Source: Streptomyces humidus
GTDB taxonomy: Bacteria; Actinomycetota; Actinomycetes; Streptomycetales; Streptomycetaceae
Length of the DNA: 64,000 nt
NCBI RefSeq assembly: GCF_014649655.1
Contig: NZ_BMTL01000024.1
Coordinates: 103,164-167,163, forward strand
Direction of reading: 5' to 3'
In this document: in pieces, positions 56,443 to 64,000 of the stretch
How positions within the stretch are numbered: position 1 is the stretch's first letter
How the letters are laid out: every line of letters starts with the position of its first letter
Program-made: the position numbers and the translations under genes
The notes under the pieces: model-generated
The model's input: only the letters and a program-made list of their open reading frames with translations
What the model was told of the DNA's origin: nothing
The model's database searches: none

Positions 56443-57291
56443 ATGACTCCCGGCGACGAACACGACTACGGCCCACCCGCGCGCACCGAAGAGGGGCGCG
56501 GTTACGGCGGCACCCGTCTGCGCCTGCCCGAGAACGACCCCTACGGCGACACCCGCAGAGGCGGCCGCTCGTCGTCACGGAGTCTGGTCACCGTGGTCGG
56601 CGTCGTCGTCCTGCTGATCGCGGCGATCGCCTTCGCGAACCGTGGAGGAGGCGATTCCGGTTCGACCTCGACCGGCGGAGGCAAAGCCGCCGAGCCGACC
56701 GCGACCAGCACGAAGGCCACCGGAACGAAGCCCGTGCAGACGAAGACCGGAGGCATCCCCTCGGGGTTCGCACACACCCAGCAGGGGGCAGAGTCGGCAG
56801 CCGCCAACTTCGCGGCGGCGCTGGGCTCGACCGGCATGTTCCACAAGGACAGCCGGCACGACCTCGTCGACACCGTCTACACCGCCGCCACGGCGGCCAA
56901 GCTGAAGACAGCGATGGACGGGGCGTACTCGGCCGACTTCCTCGCGAAGATGGGCCTCGACGCCGACGGCAACGCACCTGCGGGCAACACCTTCGTCTCC
57001 CGCGTCGTCCCCATCGGCACCACGGCCCAGTCGTACCGCGACAGCACCGCCAAGGTCGCCGTCTGGTACCTGGGCCTGATCGGCATGTCCGGGACCACCT
57101 CGACCGACCCGGTCACCTCGTCGTGGAAGACCTGGACCTTCGACCTCCGGTGGACCGGCGGCGACTGGAAGATCGTCCGCGACACCCAGCAGGACGGCCC
57201 GGCCCCGGTTCCCGGCGACGACCCCGCCGCCACCTCCGACGTGATCAGCAAGGCCATCCAGGAGTACGGAGGGTTCACGTATGCCCGGTAA
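56443..57291 (+). CDS. Single-pass membrane protein, VirB8/TcpC-like
   Basis: 282 residues: a Tyr/Gly/Arg-rich cytoplasmic tail (1-46), one membrane helix (about 48-66, LVTVVGVVVLLIAAIAFAN), a Thr/Gly/Ser linker and an exterior alpha+beta domain (about 115-270) ending in a cone-shaped NTF2-like pattern (KVAVWYLGLIGM ... WKTWTFDLRWTGGDWKIVRDTQQDGP). VirB8 and the Gram-positive TcpC have this same layout and bridge the outer and inner parts of the secretion channel. The assignment is by architecture; sequence identity was not tested. Its stop overlaps the next gene by 11 nt. Confidence 0.75.
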   Translation: MTPGDEHDYGPPARTEEGRGYGGTRLRLPENDPYGDTRRGGRSSSRSLVTVVGVVVLLIAAIAFANRGGGDSGSTSTGGGKAAEPTATSTKATGTKPVQTKTGGIPSGFAHTQQGAESAAANFAAALGSTGMFHKDSRHDLVDTVYTAATAAKLKTAMDGAYSADFLAKMGLDADGNAPAGNTFVSRVVPIGTTAQSYRDSTAKVAVWYLGLIGMSGTTSTDPVTSSWKTWTFDLRWTGGDWKIVRDTQQDGPAPVPGDDPAATSDVISKAIQEYGGFTYAR

Positions 57292-58633
57292 GCCGCACCG
57301 TCTGCTCCGGCTCGCCGGAATCATGACGGCCCTTCAGGCCTCGGCCGTCCTGCTGGCCACCCGGGCCTTCGCGGCCCCCTCACCCGACCCCACACCCTCA
57401 GCGACGCCGTCCCCGTCCCCGTCCGACAGCCTGGACTGCAGCCTCATCCCCGGCGAAGCCAAGAAGTACTGCGAGAGGGGCAACGCGGGCTCGGGCACCA
57501 CCACCAACCCCGGAGTCTCCGACACCCTCGACCCTCTCTCCTCGCTCGCCAAAGGCTGCGCCGACGCCGCTTCCTGGACCGTCGACAAGCTCAGCGCCGC
57601 CGTGAAGGACACGGCCAACGTGGACTTCACCAACGAGAAGTTCCTCCAGCAGTACGCCGTCGTCTTCGCGGCCTCCACCGTCCTGACGCTCCTGCTGTGG
57701 CTGCTGGCCGTAGCCAAGCGGGCGGTGCGCGGAGTCCCCCTCACCACCGCCATCGGCGAAGCCGTCGGCTTCCTCTGGCTGACCGTCCTGGCCTCCGCCT
57801 TCACCCCCCTGATCCTCTACACCGTCGTCTCCGCCACGGACGGCATCACCGACGTCCTCGCCAAGACCACCGGCAACCAGACCGACACGTTCTTCGGCAC
57901 CTTCTCCGCCGCCCTCGCCAAGGGCGAGAACATCGGCGGCGGCCCGATCATGCTGATCGTGGTGTCCCTCGTGTCGATCCTCGCCGCCGGAGTGCTCTGG
58001 CTGGAGCTCGTCATCCGGGCCGCCCTGCTCTACGTGGGCGCCCTGCTCGGCACCGTCGTCTACGCGGGCCTGGTCGACAAGAACCTGTGGAGCCACGTCC
58101 GCCGCTGGGCCGGCATCATGATCGCCGTCATCCTGGTCAAACCGGTGATCGTGATAGTCCTGGGGCTGGCCGGGGCGCTGTCCGCCGGCGACGGACCGAA
58201 CGCCTTCTCCGCCGTCGTCTCCGGTCTCGCCATCATCCTGCTCGCCATCTTCGCCAGCGCGATGATCTACCGCTTCGTCCCCGGCTTCGGCGACGAGATC
58301 GCCAACGGCCGCAACAACCGCATCATGCAGGGGGCCGAGGGCAAGGCCGCGGCCGTCATCAGCTCCCCGGCGACCCTCGTCGCCCAGGGCATCAAGACCC
58401 ACAGCACCCGTGCGGACAACAACGGCGGCGGCCAGTCCGGATCCTCCGGAGCCCGCCCCTCCAACCCCGCCAGCGGCGGGGTGGCCGCACACAGCTCGCG
58501 CGCCTCGAACGGAGGCGGCGGATCCGTCCCCACCGCCGCGCCCCCGCCCCGCGCGGGCAACACGGTCAACACCCCGCACGCCGGCAACACCCGCAACAGC
58601 AGTACCAACCGCACGGGAGGTGAAGGGCGTTGA
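57281..58633 (+). CDS. Polytopic VirB6/TrbL-like membrane protein
   Basis: 450 residues: a signal sequence (1-31, MTALQASAVLLATRAFAA), a Pro/Ser-rich exposed segment with two Cys (LDCSLIPGEAKKYCERG), six or seven membrane helices (about 118-335), and a long Gly/Ser/Asn/Thr disordered tail (about 375-450). Helices separated by large amphipathic loops, with the tail exposed, are the pattern of TrbL/VirB6 channel proteins. GGAGGG precedes ATG 57281. The stop overlaps the next TTG start as TTGA. Confidence 0.82.
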   Translation: MPGKPHRLLRLAGIMTALQASAVLLATRAFAAPSPDPTPSATPSPSPSDSLDCSLIPGEAKKYCERGNAGSGTTTNPGVSDTLDPLSSLAKGCADAASWTVDKLSAAVKDTANVDFTNEKFLQQYAVVFAASTVLTLLLWLLAVAKRAVRGVPLTTAIGEAVGFLWLTVLASAFTPLILYTVVSATDGITDVLAKTTGNQTDTFFGTFSAALAKGENIGGGPIMLIVVSLVSILAAGVLWLELVIRAALLYVGALLGTVVYAGLVDKNLWSHVRRWAGIMIAVILVKPVIVIVLGLAGALSAGDGPNAFSAVVSGLAIILLAIFASAMIYRFVPGFGDEIANGRNNRIMQGAEGKAAAVISSPATLVAQGIKTHSTRADNNGGGQSGSSGARPSNPASGGVAAHSSRASNGGGGSVPTAAPPPRAGNTVNTPHAGNTRNSSTNRTGGEGR

Positions 58634-60189
58634 CGACCGATTCCCACGTGTCCCACGCGATCACGCCCCGCCGTACATATCTGATCGGCCGCGCCAGGCC
58701 CAACGCGATCGTCGGCCGCAACCGCGAGTCCGGCGAGATCGCGCTCATCGTCCTCGGCGCGTTCCTCGGCATGATGTGCGGCCTCCTCGTCCCCGTCCTC
58801 GCCCTGCGCATCGTCCTGCTGAGCGGCTTCCCGATGCTCGCCGTGGCCGCCGTCTACGTGCCGTACAAGCGCCGCACGTTCTACAAGTGGTTCGAGATCA
58901 ACCGCAGCTACAAGCGCACCCTGCGCCGGGGCACCACGTACCGCTCGTCCGCCGTCGAGGCCGGCACCCGGCTCGACGGCCAGGAGGTCGAGATCGGACC
59001 GCCCCCGGGCATCGGCGGCATCAGCTGGCTGGCCGCGCCCTTCGGACCGGACGAGATCGCCGTCCTCCTGCACGCCGACCGCCGCACGGTGACGGCGGCG
59101 ATCGAGATCGAGGGCCCGGGCGTCGGCCTGCGCGACAGCGAGGACCAGGAGGCCCTCGTCGACCGCTTCGGCACCCTCCTCAAGCACGTGGCCAACGGCG
59201 ACGGCTTCGTCACCCGCCTGCAGATCCTCGCGCGCACCCTCCCCGCCGACCCCGACGCCCACGCCAAGGACGTCGCCGTGCGCGGAGACGAGAGGTCCCC
59301 CGACTGGCTGGCCCGCTCCTACGACCAGCTCCAGTCCATGGTGTCCACGAGCAGCGAGCAGCACCGCGCCTACCTCGTCGCCTGTATGCACTACACCCGC
59401 GAGCTGGCCGCCGAGGCTCACGCCATGGCCCGCGCCGCCCGCCCCCAGGCCGGCCGCAGGCTCGACCGCGACGCCGGCCTGGCCGTCGTCATGGCCCGTG
59501 AGCTCACCGACATCTGCTCCCGCCTGCAGGAGGCGGACATCCGCGTCCGCCAGCCTCTGGGCCAGGGACGGCTGTCCTCCCTCGTCCACTCCATGTACGA
59601 CCCGGACCATCCGATCGACCACATCCAGGCGATGACCAAGCGCAACGCCTGGCCGGCCGAACTGGACGCCATGGAGCCGACGTATCTCCAGGCGAAGACC
59701 CGCGAGTCGACCACCCGGGCCCCCTGGTGCCACGCCACGGCCTGGGTGAAGGAGTGGCCGATGACCCCGGTGGGCGTCAACTTCCTGGCCCCCCTGCTGG
59801 TCCACACCCCGGACGTCATCCGCACGGTCGCCGTCACCATGGACCTCGAACCCACCGAGGTCGCCATCGAACGCATGCTGACGGAGAAGACGAACGACGA
59901 GGCGGAGGCCAGCCGCGCCGCCAAGATGAACCGCACCGTCGACCCCCGCGACGTGGCCGCCCACTCCCGCCTCGACCAGCGCGGCGAGGACCTGGCGTCC
60001 GGTGCGGCCGGGGTGAACCTGGTCGGCTACATCACCGTCTCCTCCCGCAGTCCCGAGGCACTCGCCCGCGACAAGCGGACGATCAGGGCGTCCGCCGGCA
60101 AGTCGTACCTGAAGCTGGAGTGGTGCGACCGCGAGCACCACCGCGCGTTCGTGAACACCCTCCCGTTCGCCACCGGAATCCGAAGGTAG
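58630..60189 (+). CDS. SCO6880-family T4SS-associated protein
   Basis: 519 residues from a TTG start with GGAGGTGA 6 nt upstream. Two membrane helices near the N-terminus (about 35-75, IALIVLGAFLGMMCGLLVPVLALRIVLLSGFPMLAVAAVYV), then a large cytoplasmic part. PrgI-type N-terminus joined to a domain found in the SCO6880 family of conjugation-associated proteins in actinobacteria. It lacks a Walker A. In T4SS of Gram-positives the PrgI-like protein pairs with the VirB4 ATPase, encoded next after 9 nt. It may be the N-terminal half of VirB4 as a separate chain. Confidence 0.8.
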   Translation: MTTDSHVSHAITPRRTYLIGRARPNAIVGRNRESGEIALIVLGAFLGMMCGLLVPVLALRIVLLSGFPMLAVAAVYVPYKRRTFYKWFEINRSYKRTLRRGTTYRSSAVEAGTRLDGQEVEIGPPPGIGGISWLAAPFGPDEIAVLLHADRRTVTAAIEIEGPGVGLRDSEDQEALVDRFGTLLKHVANGDGFVTRLQILARTLPADPDAHAKDVAVRGDERSPDWLARSYDQLQSMVSTSSEQHRAYLVACMHYTRELAAEAHAMARAARPQAGRRLDRDAGLAVVMARELTDICSRLQEADIRVRQPLGQGRLSSLVHSMYDPDHPIDHIQAMTKRNAWPAELDAMEPTYLQAKTRESTTRAPWCHATAWVKEWPMTPVGVNFLAPLLVHTPDVIRTVAVTMDLEPTEVAIERMLTEKTNDEAEASRAAKMNRTVDPRDVAAHSRLDQRGEDLASGAAGVNLVGYITVSSRSPEALARDKRTIRASAGKSYLKLEWCDREHHRAFVNTLPFATGIRR

Positions 60190-60198
60190 GGGCTTCAC

Positions 60199-61629
60199 AT
60201 GCGGGACCCGATGTCCGTCCTCACCGACGCCTTCACGTCCTTCCTGTTCGGCAAGGTGGAGACGACCCGCCTTCCGGTCCGCACCTCCACCGGCCAGGCC
60301 CAGGCGGTCTACCTCCCCACGGCCGCCCCCGGCCTCGGCGACTCCGGCGTCATCATCGGCCGCGAGGTCTACTCCGGGAAGGGCTACATCTACGACCCCT
60401 TCCAGCTGTACGGCCAGCAGCTCCCGGCCCCGCACTGGCTCGTCCTCGGCGAGTCGGGCAACGGCAAGTCGGCGCTGGAGAAGACCTACGTCCTGCGCCA
60501 GCTCCGCTTCCGCGACCGCCAGGTCGTCGTCCTGGACGCGCAGGGCGAGGACGGCGTCGGCGAATGGAACCTCATCGCGCAGGCGCTGGGAATAACTCCC
60601 ATCCGTCTCGACCCGATGGCCGCACTCGACCACGGCATCCGCCTCAACCCCCTGGACCCGTCGATCACGACGACGGGCCAGCTCGCGCTGCTGCGCACCA
60701 TCATCGAGGTGGCGATGGGCCACGGCCTCGACGAGCGCTCCGGCTTCGCGCTCAAGGTCGCCCACGCCTACGTCAACGAGACGATCGTCGAACGCCAGCC
60801 GGTGCTCACCGACATCGTCGAGCAACTGCGCCACCCCGAACCGGAGTCGGCGGAGGCGATGAACGTCGCCATAGACGACGTACGGGCCTGGGGCCTGGAC
60901 GTGGCGCTGGTCCTGGACCGCCTGGTCGACGGCGACCTGCGCGGCATGTTCGACGGCCCCACCACGGTCGGCATCGACCTGGACGCCCCGCTCATCGTGT
61001 TCGACCTGTCCCACATCGACCGCAACTCGATCGCCATGCCGATCCTGATGGCCATCGTCGGGGTCTGGCTGGAGCACACCTGGATCCGCCCCGACCGGAT
61101 CAAGCGCATCTTCCTCGTCGAAGAGGCCTGGCACATCATCAACAGCCCGTTCGTCGCCCAGCTCTTCCAGCGCCTGCTGAAGTTCGGCCGTCGGCTCGGC
61201 CTGTCCTTCGTGGCCGTCGTGCACCACCTGTCCGACGTGGTGGACGGAGCGGCCGCGAAGGAGGCGGCCGCCATCCTGAAGATGGCCTCGACGCGCACGA
61301 TCTACGCCCAGAAGGCGGACGAGGCGAGAGCGACGGGCCGGGTGCTCGGCCTGCCGAGGTGGGCGGTGGAGATCATCCCGAGCCTCACCCCGGGCATCGC
61401 CGTCTGGGACGTCAACGGCAATGTGCAGGTGGTGAAACACCTGGTCACCGAGACGGAACGGCCTCTCGTCTTCACCGACCGCGCCATGACCGAATCCTCC
61501 GCCGACCGCGCCATGTCCGACGACGACGCCCTGCTCGCCGCCGAACTGGAACAGGAACGCCGGGCGGCGGCCTTCATGGAACAGCACCTCGCCGACCTGG
61601 ACGGCTCGTCCGAGTCGACGGTGGCGTAG
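60199..61629 (+). CDS. VirB4-like ATPase (CmdB-like)
   Basis: 476 residues. Walker A GESGNGKS (84-91), Walker B IFLVEEAW (304-311, hhhhEEAW as in VirB4/TraC), RxxxGLS motif RRLGLSFVAVVHHLSD and the C-terminal ARATGRVLGLP segment. It lacks the long N-terminal domain of classical VirB4, which may be supplied by the upstream SCO6880-type protein. It would drive assembly or transport in the secretion-like complex. In S. coelicolor I recall the orthologue (SCO4127, cmdB) as needed for normal sporulation and antibiotic control. AGGTAGGGG precedes ATG 60199. Confidence 0.9.
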   Translation: MRDPMSVLTDAFTSFLFGKVETTRLPVRTSTGQAQAVYLPTAAPGLGDSGVIIGREVYSGKGYIYDPFQLYGQQLPAPHWLVLGESGNGKSALEKTYVLRQLRFRDRQVVVLDAQGEDGVGEWNLIAQALGITPIRLDPMAALDHGIRLNPLDPSITTTGQLALLRTIIEVAMGHGLDERSGFALKVAHAYVNETIVERQPVLTDIVEQLRHPEPESAEAMNVAIDDVRAWGLDVALVLDRLVDGDLRGMFDGPTTVGIDLDAPLIVFDLSHIDRNSIAMPILMAIVGVWLEHTWIRPDRIKRIFLVEEAWHIINSPFVAQLFQRLLKFGRRLGLSFVAVVHHLSDVVDGAAAKEAAAILKMASTRTIYAQKADEARATGRVLGLPRWAVEIIPSLTPGIAVWDVNGNVQVVKHLVTETERPLVFTDRAMTESSADRAMSDDDALLAAELEQERRAAAFMEQHLADLDGSSESTVA

Positions 61630-61645
61630 GCGGGCGGGGGTGGCC

Positions 61646-63238
61646 ATGAGACCGGGTGACGAACGGCGCCACGACGGCCAGGGAGGAATCCCCGACGGCC
61701 TGCTGGTCGGTATCCTCGCCTTCCTGCTCGGCATGACGCTGCTGGTCTGGACGGCGACCGGGCTGGCCGCCCTGTTCGCGCACGGCTCCTGGCCCGCGGG
61801 CGTCTCCTTCACCCGCACCCCGCAGGCCATGCGCCGCCTCGCCGCACAGCCCCACGACATCCCCGGAGCCTGGCCGGACGCCGAAGCACCGGACCTGTCG
61901 GGCTACGGCCTGTTCTGGGGCCTGTTCATCGGCGAGCTGATGATCCTCTTCGTCGTGACGGTGTTCGCGATGGGAACCCTGGCCCGCTGGAAGGCGGTGC
62001 GGGCCAGGAGACGCGCGGAGGCCCCGCCGGCGGCCCGGGAACAGGCACCCCCGCCCCACCACGAGGTGCCGGCCCAGCGAGCCGAGACCGGCCCGCCTAC
62101 ACCCCCGGCGACGGAAGCCCTCCCGGTCCGGTCCTCCCCTCAGCCCACCGCCCCGGCCGCCCACCAGCCCTCCCCGCCGCTCTCTCCGGTGCCGGTGACA
62201 CTGCCGGTGCCGGTGCCGGGTGAACACAGTCAGTCCACGGGGGCGCCCTCTCCCGTACCGAAACTGGGCGAACGGCCGGCCGGCCGGGAGGCGAGCCGCA
62301 TCGAGAGCGGAGTGCACTACGCCCCTGCGGACATCCGCCACACCACCGCCGCCCGGGCCGTGCGCGACGCGGAGGGACCCGTCCTCGTCCTCACCTCGAA
62401 CCCCGCTCTCTGGCAGGACACCAAGGACGCCCGGGCCAAGCTGGGACCGGTCCATCTCTACGACCCCGCCCACCGTTGCGACACCCCCGCCCGCATCCAC
62501 TGGTCCCCCACCGCGGGCTGCGAGGACAAGACCACCGCGATGGCGAGAGCGACCGCTCTGCTGGCCCCCGTCCGTCCCACCGCGCGTCTGGACCAGACGG
62601 TCGCCGAGACCGCCGAGACCCTCCTGCGCTGCTACCTCCACGCCGCGGCCGTCGACGGACGCACGATCCGGCACGTCCACCGCTGGTCCCAGGGCACCGG
62701 CATCCAGGAAGCGGTCCGCACCCTCCGCACCAACCCCAAGGCGGCCCCGGGCTCGGCCGGCGAACTCGAAGCCGCCCTCACCGCGCACCCCGAACGCCGG
62801 GACATCGCGCAGGAACTGACCTCCCGGGCTCTCTCGGCCCTGTCCACCATCAACATCCGCGAGGCATGCACTCCCAACCGAAGTGACGCCCTCGCCTTGG
62901 ATTCCTTCGTGGACGAAGGGGGAACGCTCTATGTGGTCGGCGAATCCCTCGAGGACCCCAGGACGAGCCCCGGCGCGATGCCCCTCCTCACGGCCCTCGT
63001 CTCCCACGTGGTCGAGCGCGGCCGGCGCATGGCCGAACGGTCATCCTCCGGTCGCCTCGACCCACCAATGACCCTGGTCCTCGACGACGTCGCGGCCGTG
63101 GCCCCGATCCCCCAGCTCCCGGAGCTGCTGTCCGCCGGGCGGGACCGCGGCCTGCCCACTCTGGCCCTGCTCCGCTCCCGCGAACAGGCCAGAACCCGCT
63201 GGCCGCACGACGAACTCCCGGTACAGCAAGGCGGGTGA
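61646..63238 (+). CDS. VirD4/TraG-like membrane protein lacking a P-loop
   Basis: 530 residues. Two N-terminal helices (about 18-46 and 86-113), a Pro-rich linker (about 125-215), then a TraG/VirD4-type ATPase core. EGPVLVLTSNPALWQDTKDARAKLGPVHLYDP matches the segment after the Walker A of coupling proteins, and MTLVLDDVAAVAPIPQLPELLSAGRDRGL matches Walker B and the following motif. No GxxxxGK[ST] sequence is present before it. The C-terminus stops soon after LRSREQARTRW. It looks like a coupling protein that has lost ATP binding and DNA-pumping function. ATG 61646 has GGGGGTG in front. Confidence 0.85.
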   Translation: MRPGDERRHDGQGGIPDGLLVGILAFLLGMTLLVWTATGLAALFAHGSWPAGVSFTRTPQAMRRLAAQPHDIPGAWPDAEAPDLSGYGLFWGLFIGELMILFVVTVFAMGTLARWKAVRARRRAEAPPAAREQAPPPHHEVPAQRAETGPPTPPATEALPVRSSPQPTAPAAHQPSPPLSPVPVTLPVPVPGEHSQSTGAPSPVPKLGERPAGREASRIESGVHYAPADIRHTTAARAVRDAEGPVLVLTSNPALWQDTKDARAKLGPVHLYDPAHRCDTPARIHWSPTAGCEDKTTAMARATALLAPVRPTARLDQTVAETAETLLRCYLHAAAVDGRTIRHVHRWSQGTGIQEAVRTLRTNPKAAPGSAGELEAALTAHPERRDIAQELTSRALSALSTINIREACTPNRSDALALDSFVDEGGTLYVVGESLEDPRTSPGAMPLLTALVSHVVERGRRMAERSSSGRLDPPMTLVLDDVAAVAPIPQLPELLSAGRDRGLPTLALLRSREQARTRWPHDELPVQQGG

Positions 63239-63264
63239 CGGCTCCCGCGCCAGACCGCCGTCAC

Positions 63265-63843
63265 TCAGACATCGCCGGCCCGACTGCTTCCACCCTCACC
63301 CAGTGCCCGGCCCGGCCGCTCGACCGCCATCTCGATCTCCCGCCGCTCCTCGAAAGCGACGCCGGTGGGCGAGAAGCCCAGCCTCCGGTAACACGCGAGG
63401 GCCCGCCCGTTGTCCTGGTGCACCACGAGCCGCACCCGCTCGGCACCCCACGACCACGCCCACGCGAGCGCCGCGTCGAAGAGCGCCTCGATCGCCCCGG
63501 CCCCCCGATGCTCCGCGCGCACGAACACCCCGACGACGCCACCCTGCAGCCGCTCCACGGCCGCCCCGGCCCAGTCGACGCTGCCCGCCGCCTCGACCAG
63601 CACGGTGACGGTCCCGGCCCACGCCCCGTCCGCCGTCTCGGCGACGAACTGCCGGGCGCCGGTCGCCCCTTCGTCCCCGCCGGCGGCCCTCTCCAGCCAG
63701 AAGTCGTCCGGCCGGGCGACCGCTTCGTCATACGTCTCGTAGAAGGCGAGATCGGCGACCGGATCCCGCAGCGCCAGCAGCCTCAGCGCCTTCACCGAGG
63801 CCCACTCGTCCGCCCGAACCGCTCGAACCACATACGTGTACAT
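63265..63843 (-). CDS. GNAT-family N-acetyltransferase
   Basis: 192 residues with the GNAT fold: YVVRAVRADEWASVKALRLLALRDPVADLAF, strand VVGVFVRAEHRGAGAIEALFDAAL (acetyl-CoA loop RGAGA, a relaxed R-G-x-G-x-[GA]) and VRLVVHQDNGRALACYRRLGF. Substrate unknown. ATG 63843 is preceded by a -10 (TACGGT) at exactly 7 nt, a leaderless start. Convergent with the T4SS-like cluster and next to the rRNA operon terminator. Confidence 0.9.
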   Translation of the reverse strand: MYTYVVRAVRADEWASVKALRLLALRDPVADLAFYETYDEAVARPDDFWLERAAGGDEGATGARQFVAETADGAWAGTVTVLVEAAGSVDWAGAAVERLQGGVVGVFVRAEHRGAGAIEALFDAALAWAWSWGAERVRLVVHQDNGRALACYRRLGFSPTGVAFEERREIEMAVERPGRALGEGGSSRAGDV

Positions 63844-63850
63844 GCAAAAC

Positions 63851-63856
63851 ACCGTA
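63851..63856 (-). promoter_or_regulatory. -10 element of a leaderless promoter (GNAT gene)
   Basis: On the minus strand TACGGT (63856-63851) is followed by 7 nt and the ATG at 63843, with no Shine-Dalgarno. Confidence 0.55.
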
Positions 63857-63910
63857 GTGCCCGGAGGACGGCCCGCCCACCTCTTTTACATCGAGGCATA
63901 ACGCAGAAAA

Positions 63911-63933
63911 CCCCCGCACCGGAGGTGCGGGGG
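63911..63933 (-). terminator. Intrinsic terminator of rRNA operon
   Basis: CCCCCGCACC (63911-63920), GGA loop, GGTGCGGGGG (63924-63933). On the minus strand the stem is followed by TTTTCTGC, a standard intrinsic terminator, 15 nt after the 5S rRNA end. Confidence 0.92.
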
Positions 63934-63947
63934 TTTCCCATAAAATT

Positions 63948-64000
63948 TGTTCGGCGGTGTCCTACTCTCCCACAGGGTCCCCCCTGCAGTACCATCGGCG
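63948..64000 (-). rRNA. rrf: 5S ribosomal RNA, 3' part
   Basis: On the minus strand the last 53 nt read CGCCGATGGTACTGCAGGGG, then GGACCCTGTGGGAGAGTAGG, then ACACCGCCGAACA, the conserved 3' half of actinobacterial 5S rRNA with the loop-E region and the 3' stem. The gene continues past the window edge, presumably preceded by 23S and 16S rRNA. Confidence 0.95.

Noticed and set aside
58267..61860. 1197-codon minus-strand open frame opposite the T4SS-like cluster
   Set aside because: Asp/Gly/Val/Arg-rich shadow translation of the opposite strand; the plus-strand frames have clear domains and ribosome sites.
1..64000. Mobile elements, integrases, prophage or tRNA-associated attachment sites
   Set aside because: No transposase, integrase, relaxase or tRNA gene was recognised. 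The T4SS-like cluster lacks mobility genes.

Overview
The window is chromosomal DNA of a Streptomyces or very close relative. Evidence is the very high GC with near-saturated G/C third codon positions, many GTG/TTG starts, several leaderless promoters of the TANNNT-(6-7 nt)-start type, and a gene order (Nur, sulfurtransferase, GlnR, MprAB-like pair, MshD, Ppk, PstSCAB, Pit, CsoR, cmd-like cluster, rRNA operon) that I recall from Streptomyces core chromosomes. No prophage, insertion sequence, CRISPR array or tRNA was seen.

Layout. 1-9.9 kb, mostly minus strand: a 3'-truncated nur, a nitrobindin-like protein and a 32-residue membrane peptide; three tandem single-pass membrane proteins that look like paralogues; a DsrE-like gene; then a sulfur block (cysteine-containing leader peptide, rhodanese, DUF1416) followed by DUF2993, a sulfur-carrier MoaD/ThiS protein, a repeat-rich membrane protein and an alpha/beta hydrolase. 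10-18 kb, plus strand: glnR, a LacI regulator, an HtrA-like protease without PDZ domain beside an MprAB-like two-component pair, and a secreted pectate lyase/pectin methylesterase fusion. 18-28 kb: a large Tat-exported alanine-rich coiled repeat protein with a 4-TM partner, a trypsin-fold/FG-GAP protein lacking the catalytic His, a secreted 5'-nucleotidase and mycothiol synthase.

28-35 kb (minus): an ECF sigma factor, a zinc-finger membrane anti-sigma candidate, an ABC ATPase and two paralogous permease-like proteins with a decayed second ATPase between them. 35-46 kb: a phosphate/polyphosphate region (ppk, CHAD protein, Nudix, pstSCAB with clear PHO boxes, pit, DUF47). 46-55 kb: csoR with its palindromic operator, lipoprotein, BBE-type oxidoreductase, PAP2 phosphatase, an SLT-NlpC/P60 cell-wall enzyme, protease, DUF397 and phospholipase D.

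55.9-63.2 kb: a six-gene plus-strand cluster (pilin-like, VirB8/TcpC-like, VirB6/TrbL-like, SCO6880-type, VirB4-like ATPase, VirD4/TraG-like protein without a Walker A). It matches my memory of the S. coelicolor cmdABCDEF differentiation cluster and reads as a chromosomally fixed type IV secretion-like machine. The window ends with a GNAT acetyltransferase and the 3' end of an rRNA operon (5S rRNA, minus strand). Most strongly represented functions are phosphate and nitrogen control, sulfur transfer, envelope stress and envelope machinery.
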